A stretch of 34,242 nucleotides of DNA from Spirochaetae bacterium HGW-Spirochaetae-5 (GCA_002839285.1 PGXT01000060.1:1-34242); one strand, 5' to 3'. Numbered from the stretch's first letter, positions 16,412 to 25,139 are shown. Program-made: numbers and translations. The notes: generated from the letters alone by a model not told the origin.

Positions 16412-17866
16412 TTGAAAACAGGCATATTGAGAAAAGTTCTCATAGCAGCTTCGTCAGCTTTAATGTTTACCACGTTTCCTGGAACGCCCGTCCATGCGGA
16501 ATTTGTATTCAAAAAAGACGGCTCGATAATAAAAGGTTCTATAGTAAAGGACTATCCCGGAAGCATCTCAGTAAAGAGAGCCGACGGTGTTTTAGAACAG
16601 GTTAAGCGCATTGACATAATGAGGATCAATTACACCGAGCTTTACCTTGGCAAAGTTTACGCCAGACTCACATCGGGTGAAGTTGTTGAGGGGTATCAGG
16701 TTGACGAGGACAGGGACAATTACTTCTTCCGGAAGGACCTTACAAGCCCGGAGGAGTTTAAAATTCAGCGTAAAAAAGTCATGTTTATAGCTCATACAAA
16801 TCCCACTGACGTAAAGGGGGATCCATCTACAGTTTTTATAAATATGTCATGGAGCCCGCCGTTTAAACCAGCAAAATTCTACAGGGTATATATCCGGGAC
16901 GTAAAAAACAATGAACAAGCATTCAAAAATTCCGGCGAAACCGCCGAGTCAGCATACACACTGAATAACCTCACTAAAAGCTGGACCTACGAACTATACG
17001 CAACAGCAATTGCCGATTCCGGAGAGGAATCACTCCCCAGTGAAAAGATCATAGTCAACACACGCCCTGAACCGCCTGAAAACCTTGTTCTAAATGAAGA
17101 ACTTTCACCGGACGGCAGAACTGTAAACTTAACATTCAAATGGGATGATGTAACTGATCCGGACAGCAGGGTAAAAGGATATAACATATACGAAATAATT
17201 GATGTAGAAAAAGTTAAAAAAGGAACTGCGGAGGGGGGAGAATTTACAATAAAAGATTTCCCCGCAGAGGGTAAGCACCGGTTTTCACTTGTGGCAGTGA
17301 ATGATATTTCAGCAGAGTCTGCTGAAGTGAAAACAGTATATGATGCCGGGTACAGGATTTATGTAAAGGGCAAAGCTGTTTATATTTATCCCCTGGGAAC
17401 AATGCGTGATATGGCGGCATCGGGTTACGGCGGAATGGTCGGGTCAGGCATTGTATGGAGAAAGTACAGCTTCGGACTTGAAACCGGAATCATGGTTTAC
17501 GAACCCGCAAAGTATATAAAAAACATGATGATGGCCCCTCTCCTTCTTGAAGCAGGCTATGAAATACAACTCCCCGGTCTATTTTCAAAACAGCTCACCG
17601 GTACATTCTCAATTAAACCTTTTGCAAAAGCAGGATGGAGCTACGATATTATTAAATACGTTGTTTATAATCCTTCAAATCCGCTCATAGAAGGGACTAA
17701 AACAAAGAAAAGCTTAGATCCCATGGCATCGGCAGGAGCATGTTTTAATTATGAATATGATGAGAAAATTAATATATATGCCGGAGCCGCGTATTCCGCG
17801 GAATTTCAGAAAAGCGGCAGGCTAGATTTTATAAATGTATCTTTCGGAGCGTGTACAGTTTTTTAA
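16412..17866 (+). CDS. Exported FN3-domain protein with outer-membrane-barrel-like C-terminus
   Basis: This 484-aa protein uses a TTG start; the choice is supported because it yields a proper signal peptide cleaved after VHA (about residue 29). Two small beta modules follow (FKKDGSIIKGSIVKD at about 33; ARLTSGEVVEGYQVDED at about 84), then two fibronectin type III-like domains (about 125-220 and 220-320, with TRPEPPENLVL between them). Residues 330-484 alternate like beta strands (GGMVGSGIVWRKYSFGLETG, INIYAGAAYSAEFQ) and end in Phe, typical of outer-membrane barrels. It is likely anchored in the outer membrane with FN3 modules in the periplasm or outside. No enzyme motif is seen. Confidence 0.75.
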   Translation: MKTGILRKVLIAASSALMFTTFPGTPVHAEFVFKKDGSIIKGSIVKDYPGSISVKRADGVLEQVKRIDIMRINYTELYLGKVYARLTSGEVVEGYQVDEDRDNYFFRKDLTSPEEFKIQRKKVMFIAHTNPTDVKGDPSTVFINMSWSPPFKPAKFYRVYIRDVKNNEQAFKNSGETAESAYTLNNLTKSWTYELYATAIADSGEESLPSEKIIVNTRPEPPENLVLNEELSPDGRTVNLTFKWDDVTDPDSRVKGYNIYEIIDVEKVKKGTAEGGEFTIKDFPAEGKHRFSLVAVNDISAESAEVKTVYDAGYRIYVKGKAVYIYPLGTMRDMAASGYGGMVGSGIVWRKYSFGLETGIMVYEPAKYIKNMMMAPLLLEAGYEIQLPGLFSKQLTGTFSIKPFAKAGWSYDIIKYVVYNPSNPLIEGTKTKKSLDPMASAGACFNYEYDEKINIYAGAAYSAEFQKSGRLDFINVSFGACTVF

Positions 17867-17912
17867 ATATCCCGCCCTTATGTACAATGAAAGGTTTCTA
17901 AAGGAGTATAAT

Positions 17913-19979
17913 ATGAAGAGAGTACTTTATCCCTTATTAATATCAGCATTATTACTGACAGGATGCGGCGATTCATTCTACTCCGCCCGGGACTACCTGA
18001 CCGGTCCGGTGGACGGGATAGGCCTTAAATCCTCCACATCGCTTGTGAGCGGCGGAACCGAGCAGCTCTACCCCGTTGTGTCACCACCTGATACATCAAA
18101 TAAAAGCGTTATATGGACAAGCAGCGACAGTTCAGTAGTATCTGTTGACAGCAATGGAGTGATCACAGGCGTGGCCGCACCCGCGCATGGTGCAACTGAA
18201 ACCGCAGTAATTACAGCAATAACAGCCGAAGGGGGCTACAGCGCCATGTGCACTGTAACGGTATCTGAAAAGCCCGTTGCAATAACCGGCGTTACTATAT
18301 CAAAGTCCGCAATGACCATACCCGCCGGCAACCAGGAACAGCTTACAGCGACGGTCGCACCCGCCGTTGCCACAAACCAGAACCTCACATGGACAAGCAG
18401 CAGCAGTTCAAAAGTAACCGTAGACGCAAGCGGCCTTGTAACCGCCATCGCAGCAGGAACAGCCATAGTTACAGTAAACACTGTTGACGGAGGCTATAAG
18501 GCGTCATGTACTGTTACATCAACAACAGACCCTGTATACACCGTAACATACAACAGCAATACAGCCACAGGGGGAGATGTGCCGTCAGACACAAACGTCT
18601 ACCTTTCAGGATCAACAGTGACGGTAATGGACTCTAACACACTTTACAAAACCTCAAACACTTTCGCCGGATGGAATACCAGTTCTAATGGAAGCGGAAC
18701 AACATATGCAGTGGGATCAACTTTTACCATAGGATCATCTGATGCAGAACTTTACGCTCTATGGAGTGCTGATCCGACATATACCATAACCTATGACGGC
18801 AATTCCAATACAGGCGGGGATGTTCCCATAGATACAAACCATTACCTGCCCGGTGCAAATGTGACAGTACTTGGTAATACAGGCATACTTACCCGGACAA
18901 ATTTTGCCTTTGGAGGCTGGTATATAGATTCAAGCCATACATATAATGCGGGCAATTCATTTATAATGCCTGCAAATAATATAAGACTATTAGCAAAATG
19001 GGTTCCTGCATACACCGTGACTTATTTCGGTAACGGAAGCACGGGAGGAACAGTACCTGTTGACAATACAGCTTATGCAGAAGGCAGCAACGTTATAGTA
19101 AGGAGTAATTCAGGTAACCTTACCAGAACTGGATATATGTTTCAGGGATGGTATTCGTTATACGGTACTTATTATCAGCCGGGCCAGAGTTTTATAATGG
19201 GAAGCTCTAATGTTGTCCTATTTGCTAACTGGAGTACTGTCTTTACAACTTATGGAATCATAACTCTTACTGGAAATTGCATTGTTACAGTAAAAGCCTG
19301 GGGAGCAGGCGGAAAAAGCCAATCCAATGGTTACGATTATTGTAGTGGTGGCGGTGGCGGATATTCTTATTCAGTATTTTCAGCAACTGCAGGTGATGTG
19401 CTTCATGTTGTTGTTGGAACAGGGGGAGGAAATCCGGAAAATACCAGTATGCCCGCTCTTGGTGGTAATTTTGGTGGAGGTGGATCACTGGTTGCTATTT
19501 TCAGAGCGGGTAACTTCACTCTTAAAAGTTGTGCAGGTGGCGGAGGGAGTGGGTATGCTTCCGGAGCTGGAGGTGGAGCCTCTGGAGAAAGTATTAGTAA
19601 TTGGTTTGGTGTTTCGGCTAATGGAGGCAGCAACGGAATTGGTGGATATGGAACTGTTTCAACTGGAAGCGATATGTCGCTTACCTCTGCAACACTTATA
19701 GGATTCAATGGTAATGGAGGTTCCGGGTCAAGTGGTGGAGGATACGGTGGTGGAGGTTTCACAGTTCTTAACATTGGAGTTTTAGGGGATTATTGGGTAT
19801 CACATTCTGCAGGTGGAGGAGGATACTGTGAAGGTAACGGAAGCACAACAGTTACAGGTTCAGGAGCTACTCCAGGCAACAATACTGATCCTAACCTGCC
19901 AACCGGCTATGCAGTTGGAGGTATAAACGGTGCAAATGGCGGCAACGGAATTGTTATAGTTTCAATTGTTTATAATTAG
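17913..19979 (+). CDS. Surface lipoprotein with Big2, InlB-type repeats and glycine-rich domain
   Basis: This 688-aa lipoprotein has lipobox LLLTGC (C18). I chose the ATG at 17913 because it follows AAGGAG and gives the signal peptide; an earlier TTG at 17835 would bury it. Two Big2-like Ig domains (about 33-117 and 121-203; IWTSSDSSVVSVDSNGVITG) precede three InlB B-repeat modules (about 208-285, 289-363, 366-440; VTYFGNGSTGGTVPVDN, FQGWYS, then AxW). Residues 445-688 form a glycine-rich domain (VTVKAWGAGG, GGGGGYSYSVFSATAGD) like those in phage-tail and adhesin-type surface proteins. It is likely displayed on the cell surface and may mediate adhesion. Confidence 0.86.
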   Translation: MKRVLYPLLISALLLTGCGDSFYSARDYLTGPVDGIGLKSSTSLVSGGTEQLYPVVSPPDTSNKSVIWTSSDSSVVSVDSNGVITGVAAPAHGATETAVITAITAEGGYSAMCTVTVSEKPVAITGVTISKSAMTIPAGNQEQLTATVAPAVATNQNLTWTSSSSSKVTVDASGLVTAIAAGTAIVTVNTVDGGYKASCTVTSTTDPVYTVTYNSNTATGGDVPSDTNVYLSGSTVTVMDSNTLYKTSNTFAGWNTSSNGSGTTYAVGSTFTIGSSDAELYALWSADPTYTITYDGNSNTGGDVPIDTNHYLPGANVTVLGNTGILTRTNFAFGGWYIDSSHTYNAGNSFIMPANNIRLLAKWVPAYTVTYFGNGSTGGTVPVDNTAYAEGSNVIVRSNSGNLTRTGYMFQGWYSLYGTYYQPGQSFIMGSSNVVLFANWSTVFTTYGIITLTGNCIVTVKAWGAGGKSQSNGYDYCSGGGGGYSYSVFSATAGDVLHVVVGTGGGNPENTSMPALGGNFGGGGSLVAIFRAGNFTLKSCAGGGGSGYASGAGGGASGESISNWFGVSANGGSNGIGGYGTVSTGSDMSLTSATLIGFNGNGGSGSSGGGYGGGGFTVLNIGVLGDYWVSHSAGGGGYCEGNGSTTVTGSGATPGNNTDPNLPTGYAVGGINGANGGNGIVIVSIVYN

Positions 19980-20550
19980 TACCGGTAATTACAAAATGTA
20001 AAAAGGAGGCACGATGCCGGACGCCTCAGCTGGTTACTGCAAACCTGCATGGATGTACTCTGCAGTAACCATGGAACAGGTTTGTGGAACTTAAAGTAAA
20101 AAAAGCCCCGCGGCGACTGAGCGGGAACATTTCCTTTAACCCATCAGCTAAACAGGAAATCTCCCGGTTGTTAAAAAACAAATTTTAAAGAAATTACCCT
20201 CAATCATCATATTTTTCTGTTAAATTACCCCTCCTGCTGAAAAAAAATATAAATTGTTAACATGTACATATTTAAAATTATGTCAATTTGCTATCTATAA
20301 GAGTGTATAAATTCTATAGAAATTTAAAACTTAACATGATATTTTTGTTAAATAAAATAACACTTTTCTATTTTATCCATTAAATATACAGAATCATTAG
20401 AATTTTAAATAATAAACCGCTCAATACAATTCAAAAATGTTAATAAACTATTCACTGATTTTAAAATGAATAGAAATATAATGCTTTACAAATTTAAGAT
20501 TATGAAAGTTGTATATTTTTTATACAAAAATTTTGCGATGGTATACCTAT
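19980..20550. other. Long intergenic region with interlocked inverted repeats
   Basis: No gene is supported. The first 100 bp hold an interlocked pair of inverted repeats (annotated separately), then a CCCGC/GCGGG stem (20106-20124) and an ATTTCC/GGAAAT pair near 20130-20160. From about 20210 the region is AT-rich and probably carries the promoter of the kinase gene, but I see no clear -35/-10 pair and no TGGC-N8-TTGCA sigma-54 site. Confidence 0.45.
20032..20084. repeat. Two interlocked inverted repeats (pseudoknot-like order)
   Basis: GGTTACTGCA (20032-20041) pairs with TGCAGTAACC (20061-20070). CAAACCTG (20040-20047) pairs with CAGGTTTG (20077-20084). The order a-b-a'-b' means the two stems cannot nest: they either form a pseudoknot or are mutually exclusive. 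The region lies 50 bp after the glycine-rich lipoprotein gene. It matches no riboswitch family I know. Confidence 0.6.
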
Positions 20551-21999
20551 ATGATCACTCCGCATATATCATTTCCATGGAAGACATTTCTGGGGAGAGT
20601 CGTTGTCCCCACAGTGCTTACCATAATTCTATTCATATCCGCTTTCTTCTTCGTGATTATTCCGGCAATCAGAGAAAACAGTATGGATAGAAAAAGAGAG
20701 ATGATAAGGGAGCTTACAACATCGGCATGGAACATCCTTGCTAAATTCAACAATGATGAACAGAAAGGGATAATGACACGCCAGCAGGCACAGCGGCAGG
20801 CCATTGAACAGATAAAAAATCTCCATTACGGTCAGCAGCTGAAAGATTACTTCTGGATCAACGATATGTCCCCCCGCATGATAATTCACCCCTACCGCAC
20901 AGACCTTAACGGCCAGGACCTGAGTAACTATACCGACCCTGACGGCAAAAAAGTTTTTATTGAAATTGTAAAAGCTGTATCAAAAAGCGGCTCCGGCTAT
21001 GTGAACTACAAATGGCAGGCCAACGATGATCCGTCTAACATAGTAGAAAAAATATCATACGTCAAAGGATTTTCTCCATGGGGATGGGTTATCGGTACCG
21101 GTATATACATAGAGGATGTTAACGCGGAAATCGACCTTCTTATAGAGAATATAATAGCTGTTTCAATTGTCATATGCATGTTCAATGTTCTGCTTTTTGT
21201 AAACATTATACGTGTAAGCTACCTCACTCACAAGAAACAGAGAGCGGCTGAACAGGAACTGAAAAAAACAAAGTCATCTTTAGCGCTGTCGGAAAAGATG
21301 GCATCACTTGGAACACTCTCGGCAATGGTTGCGCATGAAATTAACAATCCGTTATCGGGTATACTCTCATACGCAAAGCTTTCGACAAAATATCTGGAGA
21401 AGGGCGAAATTAACAAGTCCACTGTCGATTCAGTAATCAACAATCTGTCAATCATAGCAAGCGAAACAAAACGGTGCGGAGAAATTGTAAAAAATCTTCT
21501 TCTCTTTGCCAAGCAGTCCCTTGGAGATGTACAGCCGGTTAACCTGAATGAAATTATTACACTAAGCACTAAAGTAATTGACCATAGCGCAAAAATGAAA
21601 AATATTGAACTCAGAACAGAACTGGATACAGGCGATGACACAATTCAATGCGACCCCGGATCGATACAGCAGATACTTGTATCACTGATAGTGAATTCTC
21701 TTGAATCATCATCTCAGGGGAAACAGATAACAGTTAAAACCGACTACAGGGATAAAGAAAAAATTATTATCCGGGTAATAGATCAGGGTCACGGAATAGA
21801 CGAAAAAAATCTCCCGTTTATTTTTGATCCGTTTTTTTCCACAAAAGATTCAAACAGCAGCCTGGGGCTTGGCCTTTCAGCTGTCTACGGCATTGTTCAG
21901 AATCATTCCGGAAATATAAATGTAGAGTCGAAAATCGGGCGGGGAACAGAATTTACAATAACCCTTCCGCGGACATATAAAGAAATTGAAGAAGAATAA
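20551..21999 (+). CDS. Cache-domain membrane sensor histidine kinase
   Basis: This 482-aa kinase has TM1 at about residues 14-36, an extracytoplasmic single-Cache-type domain at about 42-192 (HYGQQLKDYFWINDM, MIIHPYR, SPWGWVIGTGIYI), TM2 at about 198-222, a short coiled coil, HisKA with H262 in MVAHEINNPLSG, and HATPase_c (DQGHGIDEKN, LGLGLSAVYGI). I chose the ATG at 20551 over a TTG 42 bp upstream because its N-terminus then aligns residue for residue (22 aa to VPTV) with the paralogous sensor starting at 33008; no good RBS is visible. Such Cache domains often bind small carboxylates or other organic ligands. It is followed 18 bp later by its partner regulator. Confidence 0.9.
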   Translation: MITPHISFPWKTFLGRVVVPTVLTIILFISAFFFVIIPAIRENSMDRKREMIRELTTSAWNILAKFNNDEQKGIMTRQQAQRQAIEQIKNLHYGQQLKDYFWINDMSPRMIIHPYRTDLNGQDLSNYTDPDGKKVFIEIVKAVSKSGSGYVNYKWQANDDPSNIVEKISYVKGFSPWGWVIGTGIYIEDVNAEIDLLIENIIAVSIVICMFNVLLFVNIIRVSYLTHKKQRAAEQELKKTKSSLALSEKMASLGTLSAMVAHEINNPLSGILSYAKLSTKYLEKGEINKSTVDSVINNLSIIASETKRCGEIVKNLLLFAKQSLGDVQPVNLNEIITLSTKVIDHSAKMKNIELRTELDTGDDTIQCDPGSIQQILVSLIVNSLESSSQGKQITVKTDYRDKEKIIIRVIDQGHGIDEKNLPFIFDPFFSTKDSNSSLGLGLSAVYGIVQNHSGNINVESKIGRGTEFTITLPRTYKEIEEE

Positions 22000-22017
22000 A
22001 ACAGGGAGTTACAGGAT

Positions 22018-23388
22018 ATGAAACCTTCGGATATATCAATATTAATAGTAGATGACGAGGCGTCGATACGGGACGCCCTTACCAAATGGTTCGAACTTGA
22101 CGGCTACCGCGTCAGTTCGGCTGAAGACGCAAACAGCGCCCTACTGAAGCTTCAGGAGGGTCCATGGGATATTGTAATGCTCGACATAAAGATGCCGGGT
22201 ATTGACGGTCTGGAACTTCAGAGAAGAATAAAAAAAATTGATAAAAATATAATAACCATTATTATCACAGCATTTGCCGCGGTGGATACAAGCATACAGG
22301 CACTCAAAGAAGGTGCATTCGACTATATAGTAAAACCGGTCGATCCCGATGACATGAGCCATCTTATCCGTAACGCCGTGGAGCAGAGAAGACTTTTCTA
22401 CGAAAACCGGCAGCTTCGCACACATATCGAAGGGATATCTTTTTCCGACGAGATCATTGGAGAGAGCCCGGCAATAAAAAGAGTTATGGAGAAGGTTATA
22501 GAGGTTGCCCAGACCGATTCAACTGTAATCATTAAAGGTGAAAGCGGATCAGGTAAAGAGCTCATAGCCCGGGCAATTCACAGCAACAGCAACAGAAGAT
22601 ACTTCCCTATCATCACAATAAACTGCGGTGCATATTCAGACGGACTCCTGGAGAGTGAACTCTTCGGACATGAAAAAGGGGCTTTCCCCGGAGCGCTATA
22701 CAGACGCCAGGGGAGACTTGAAATGGCCGACAAGGGGACCATTTTCCTTGATGAAATCGGTCATATCAGCGAAAAGATGCAGGCGGACATTCTTAGAGTT
22801 ATTGAAACAAAACAGTTTACAAGACTCGGAGGTGACCGTGAAATAGATGTGGACTTCCGTATCATCTGCGCAACAACTCACGACCTGGAGCGTGCTGTGC
22901 AGGATGGAACGTTCAGAGAGGATCTGTACTACAGACTTAATGTTGTTACCATAGCAATCCCCCCTCTCCGCGAAAGAAAACTGGATATCCCTGCTATCGC
23001 AAGATTCTTTATTAAAAAATATTCCCAGTCTATGAATAAGAATGTAATAGATATCTCCAACGATACACTGGAGATGCTTGTAGAGTATAACTGGCCGGGT
23101 AATGTACGTGAACTACGTAACGTTATAGAGCGCGCCATGGTTGTAACCAAGGGGAACCTCATTGAACTTAACGACCTGTCATTTTTCTTCCCCGACGCGG
23201 AACTCGATTCAGGTGAAAATATCCCCTCACTTGACGACGTTGAGAAAGCACACATACAGAAGGTACTTGAAATAACCAATGGAAACATTGCCCAGGCAGC
23301 GGGGATACTGAAAGTCAGCAGATTAACAATGTATAATAAAATCGAAAAATATCAGCTGAAAAAGCATAAAAACGAAGCTCAGCCCTGA
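22018..23388 (+). CDS. NtrC-family response regulator with atypical GAFPGA loop
   Basis: This 456-aa regulator has a receiver domain (1-120; D12-D13, phospho-Asp D56 in MLDIKMPG, KP near 106), a central AAA+ domain (about 145-375; Walker A GESGSGKE, Walker B TIFLDEIG, arginine-finger region FREDLYYRLNV) and a C-terminal Fis-type HTH (about 405-450; NGNIAQAAGILKVSRLTMY). The sigma-54-contacting loop, normally GAFTGA, reads GAFPGA (P224; codon CCC at 22687). The threonine is normally critical for engaging sigma-54, so this protein may activate poorly, use a modified mechanism, or act without sigma-54. The rest is intact. It is the partner of the Cache kinase 18 bp upstream. Confidence 0.92.
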   Translation: MKPSDISILIVDDEASIRDALTKWFELDGYRVSSAEDANSALLKLQEGPWDIVMLDIKMPGIDGLELQRRIKKIDKNIITIIITAFAAVDTSIQALKEGAFDYIVKPVDPDDMSHLIRNAVEQRRLFYENRQLRTHIEGISFSDEIIGESPAIKRVMEKVIEVAQTDSTVIIKGESGSGKELIARAIHSNSNRRYFPIITINCGAYSDGLLESELFGHEKGAFPGALYRRQGRLEMADKGTIFLDEIGHISEKMQADILRVIETKQFTRLGGDREIDVDFRIICATTHDLERAVQDGTFREDLYYRLNVVTIAIPPLRERKLDIPAIARFFIKKYSQSMNKNVIDISNDTLEMLVEYNWPGNVRELRNVIERAMVVTKGNLIELNDLSFFFPDAELDSGENIPSLDDVEKAHIQKVLEITNGNIAQAAGILKVSRLTMYNKIEKYQLKKHKNEAQP

Positions 23389-23390
23389 CC

Positions 23391-23918
23391 ATGCCCTATA
23401 TCTATATTTTACCCATAGAAAACGATCCATCCCCATGGATCGAAAATCTTGAAAAGAGTATTCACCGGACTTTCGGGTATTATTCAAAACTGGCCAGCCC
23501 TGACATCTGTCTTGAGAAAACATTCGATATGAAGAGAATGCAGTATAACTCTTCCCAGATTCTTCTGCAGATGATTGCCTCCCCTCCCCCCGATGCGGAA
23601 AAGATACTGGGCATTGTAAATATCGACCTCTTTATCCCTATTCTTACATTTGTTTTCGGAGAAGCACAGCTGAGAGGTATAGGTTCTATTGTATCGCTGC
23701 ACCGTCTGAATAATAAATTTTACGGACTCCCGGAGGACAAGGAACTTCTTTCTGAACGTCTAGTAAAAGAGGCAATACATGAACTGGGGCACAACTTCGG
23801 TCTTGTACACTGCGCCAATCAGGAGTGCGTGATGAAATCTTCGACTTATGTTGAAGATATAGATCATAAATCTGTCGAGATGTGCGACAACTGCAGAAGA
23901 GAACTGAGATCTCTTTAG
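23391..23918 (+). CDS. amzA: Archaemetzincin-family metalloprotease
   Basis: This 175-aa protein carries the archaemetzincin signature. HELGHNFGLVHC (H130, E131, H134, H140, C141) holds the catalytic zinc, C146 follows after four residues, then M148, and CDNC (C165, C168) completes a second structural zinc site. The family is found mainly in archaea and scattered bacteria, and its natural substrate is unsettled. No signal peptide is seen, so it is cytosolic. The ATG lies 2 bp after the regulator stop, so it is almost certainly in the kinase-regulator operon. Length is normal for the family. Confidence 0.93.
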   Translation: MPYIYILPIENDPSPWIENLEKSIHRTFGYYSKLASPDICLEKTFDMKRMQYNSSQILLQMIASPPPDAEKILGIVNIDLFIPILTFVFGEAQLRGIGSIVSLHRLNNKFYGLPEDKELLSERLVKEAIHELGHNFGLVHCANQECVMKSSTYVEDIDHKSVEMCDNCRRELRSL

Positions 23919-23944
23919 TCAATCTAAGGTAACATTATGTCGTT

Positions 23945-24088
23945 GTCATTTCGAAGAAGCTTTACACCAATTTTTTATTTGCAGATATAGTTGTGACTGA
24001 GCAGTTCGGCAAGCTCACTGACCACGACTAATGGTTACTGAGCCTGCCGAAGTACTCACCCGAAGAATTGATGCGGGTTCGAAATGAC
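23945..24088. repeat. REP/MITE-like palindromic intergenic repeat
   Basis: An 11-bp perfect terminal inverted repeat GTCATTTCGAA (23945-23955) / TTCGAAATGAC (24078-24088) encloses an imperfect hairpin in which TTCGGCAAGCTCACTGACCA (24005-24024) pairs with TGGTTACTGAGCCTGCCGAA (24032-24051). The GTCATTTCGA ends and the TTCGGCAGGCTCAG core are of a type scattered in many bacterial genomes. It separates the convergent archaemetzincin and GcvH-like genes. Confidence 0.7.
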
Positions 24089-24114
24089 AGATGGAGACTA
24101 TTGCTGATTATCGT

Positions 24115-24822
24115 CTATTCAGGTTTGGTTAAAACTTCGAGGATTTTGTAATACTGATCAGGAGTAAGCGATTCTGAAGGATTAAGCATAAGCTCTCCGC
24201 CGTCCTGCATTGTTGGGCCAAGTTCACTTCCGCTTACGCTGTAAACCGCGTGGATTGCTTCACTTATACTCCGGTCCTTACTCCTGTACCATTCAATTGC
24301 GCTGCTTCCGAAAACCAGCGTCCTTAAATCGTTTTCCAGATTGTCCGGCTTAACAGTAACAAGCCACCCGTTTTCACCGTAATCTTTCCGGAGAATATCA
24401 GGTGTTTTTAACAGATCACTGTTTACCGCGGTAATAATTCCGCTCACAGGGAATACCAGGGGAACTATATGCTTCTCCTGAATGATATGTGCAAAAAACT
24501 GATCCCGCAATAATGCCTCGCCCTCTTTAGGAAGAACAACAGTTTTAATACCATAGATAAGCCTTGCAAGAATTCCATTTATGCCGACCTTAACTTCATC
24601 CGGGTTTATTACTTTAACCCAGCAGTGGCTTCTGTGATAAAAGAGGGAACCGTCAATAAGCGGTGAGGATGAATCAATAGATGCAAGATCTGCTGCAAGA
24701 GCGGCATCAATTCCGGGTCTTCTGATCATGGCGGCTGTTTCGTTGCGCATAACCCTGTCGAACATGCACTCTTCACAGGCATAATTAAGAGGGCAGAGCT
24801 TGTAGGACACACTTCCTTTCAC
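24115..24822 (-). CDS. GcvH-like lipoyl-carrier protein with N-terminal Cys motif
   Basis: This 235-aa protein starts at a GTG codon. Residues 60-175 align with glycine-cleavage H protein: HRSHCWVKV, VVLPKEGE, FAHIIQEKHIVPLVFPVSG with K117 at the lipoyl-lysine position, VNSDLLKTPDIL and YGENGWL. The usual ESVKA context of the lysine is replaced by IQEKHIV. An added N-terminal segment has C10, C16 and C19 (CPLNYACEECMFDR) and may bind a metal or respond to redox. No T, P or L protein gene is nearby, so a role in classical glycine cleavage is doubtful; a specialised carrier or sensory role is possible. It sits beside transport and signalling genes on the opposite strand from the kinase operon. 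Confidence 0.8.
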   Translation of the reverse strand: MKGSVSYKLCPLNYACEECMFDRVMRNETAAMIRRPGIDAALAADLASIDSSSPLIDGSLFYHRSHCWVKVINPDEVKVGINGILARLIYGIKTVVLPKEGEALLRDQFFAHIIQEKHIVPLVFPVSGIITAVNSDLLKTPDILRKDYGENGWLVTVKPDNLENDLRTLVFGSSAIEWYRSKDRSISEAIHAVYSVSGSELGPTMQDGGELMLNPSESLTPDQYYKILEVLTKPE

Positions 24823-25102
24823 TTTCCGGCATATTCTGATAACCCTTTCTATCCATTCCTACCGCTCTACTCCCCTGTAATTATTTTTTATTTATATTTT
24901 TTTTATTTCTGCTTCACTCTTTATTTGTTTAAACGTTGTGCTACTCCAACAGATTCAATTCAGACTTTTCATATCCCCGATCACCCGGCCCCCGCACCCC
25001 CGTAGGGGGCAAAGCCTCTTAGCGGTTAGATATTAAGTTCCTTCCGCCCCATTAAAAGATATTTTTTATTGCTAATCTTTTTAAAGTCCCCCTCCGGGCG
25101 AT

Positions 25103-25122
25103 GTGCTGAGCTTGTCGAAGTA
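25103..25122 (-). repeat. Dispersed CTTCGACAGGCTCAG-type repeat, copy 2
   Basis: The reverse complement (TACTTCGACAAGCTCAGCAC) matches 896-915 at 19 of 20 positions. Confidence 0.6.
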
Positions 25123-25139
25123 GGATTTAAGGGGCCGGT

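Noticed and set aside
17835-17912. Earlier TTG start for the Big2/InlB lipoprotein
   Set aside because: It overlaps the preceding gene and pushes the signal peptide inside; ATG 17913 has AAGGAG and a proper lipobox.
19327-19774. Open frames on both strands in the glycine-rich region
   Set aside because: They are shadows of the GGN-rich codons of the lipoprotein; the Pro-rich antisense product is a composition artefact.
19998-20084. Possible c-di-GMP or cobalamin riboswitch
   Set aside because: AAACC and GG-rich pieces are present, but the conserved core elements are missing and no gene follows closely.
20509-20550. Earlier TTG start for the Cache kinase
   Set aside because: The ATG at 20551 gives an N-terminus aligning residue for residue with the paralogue at 33008.
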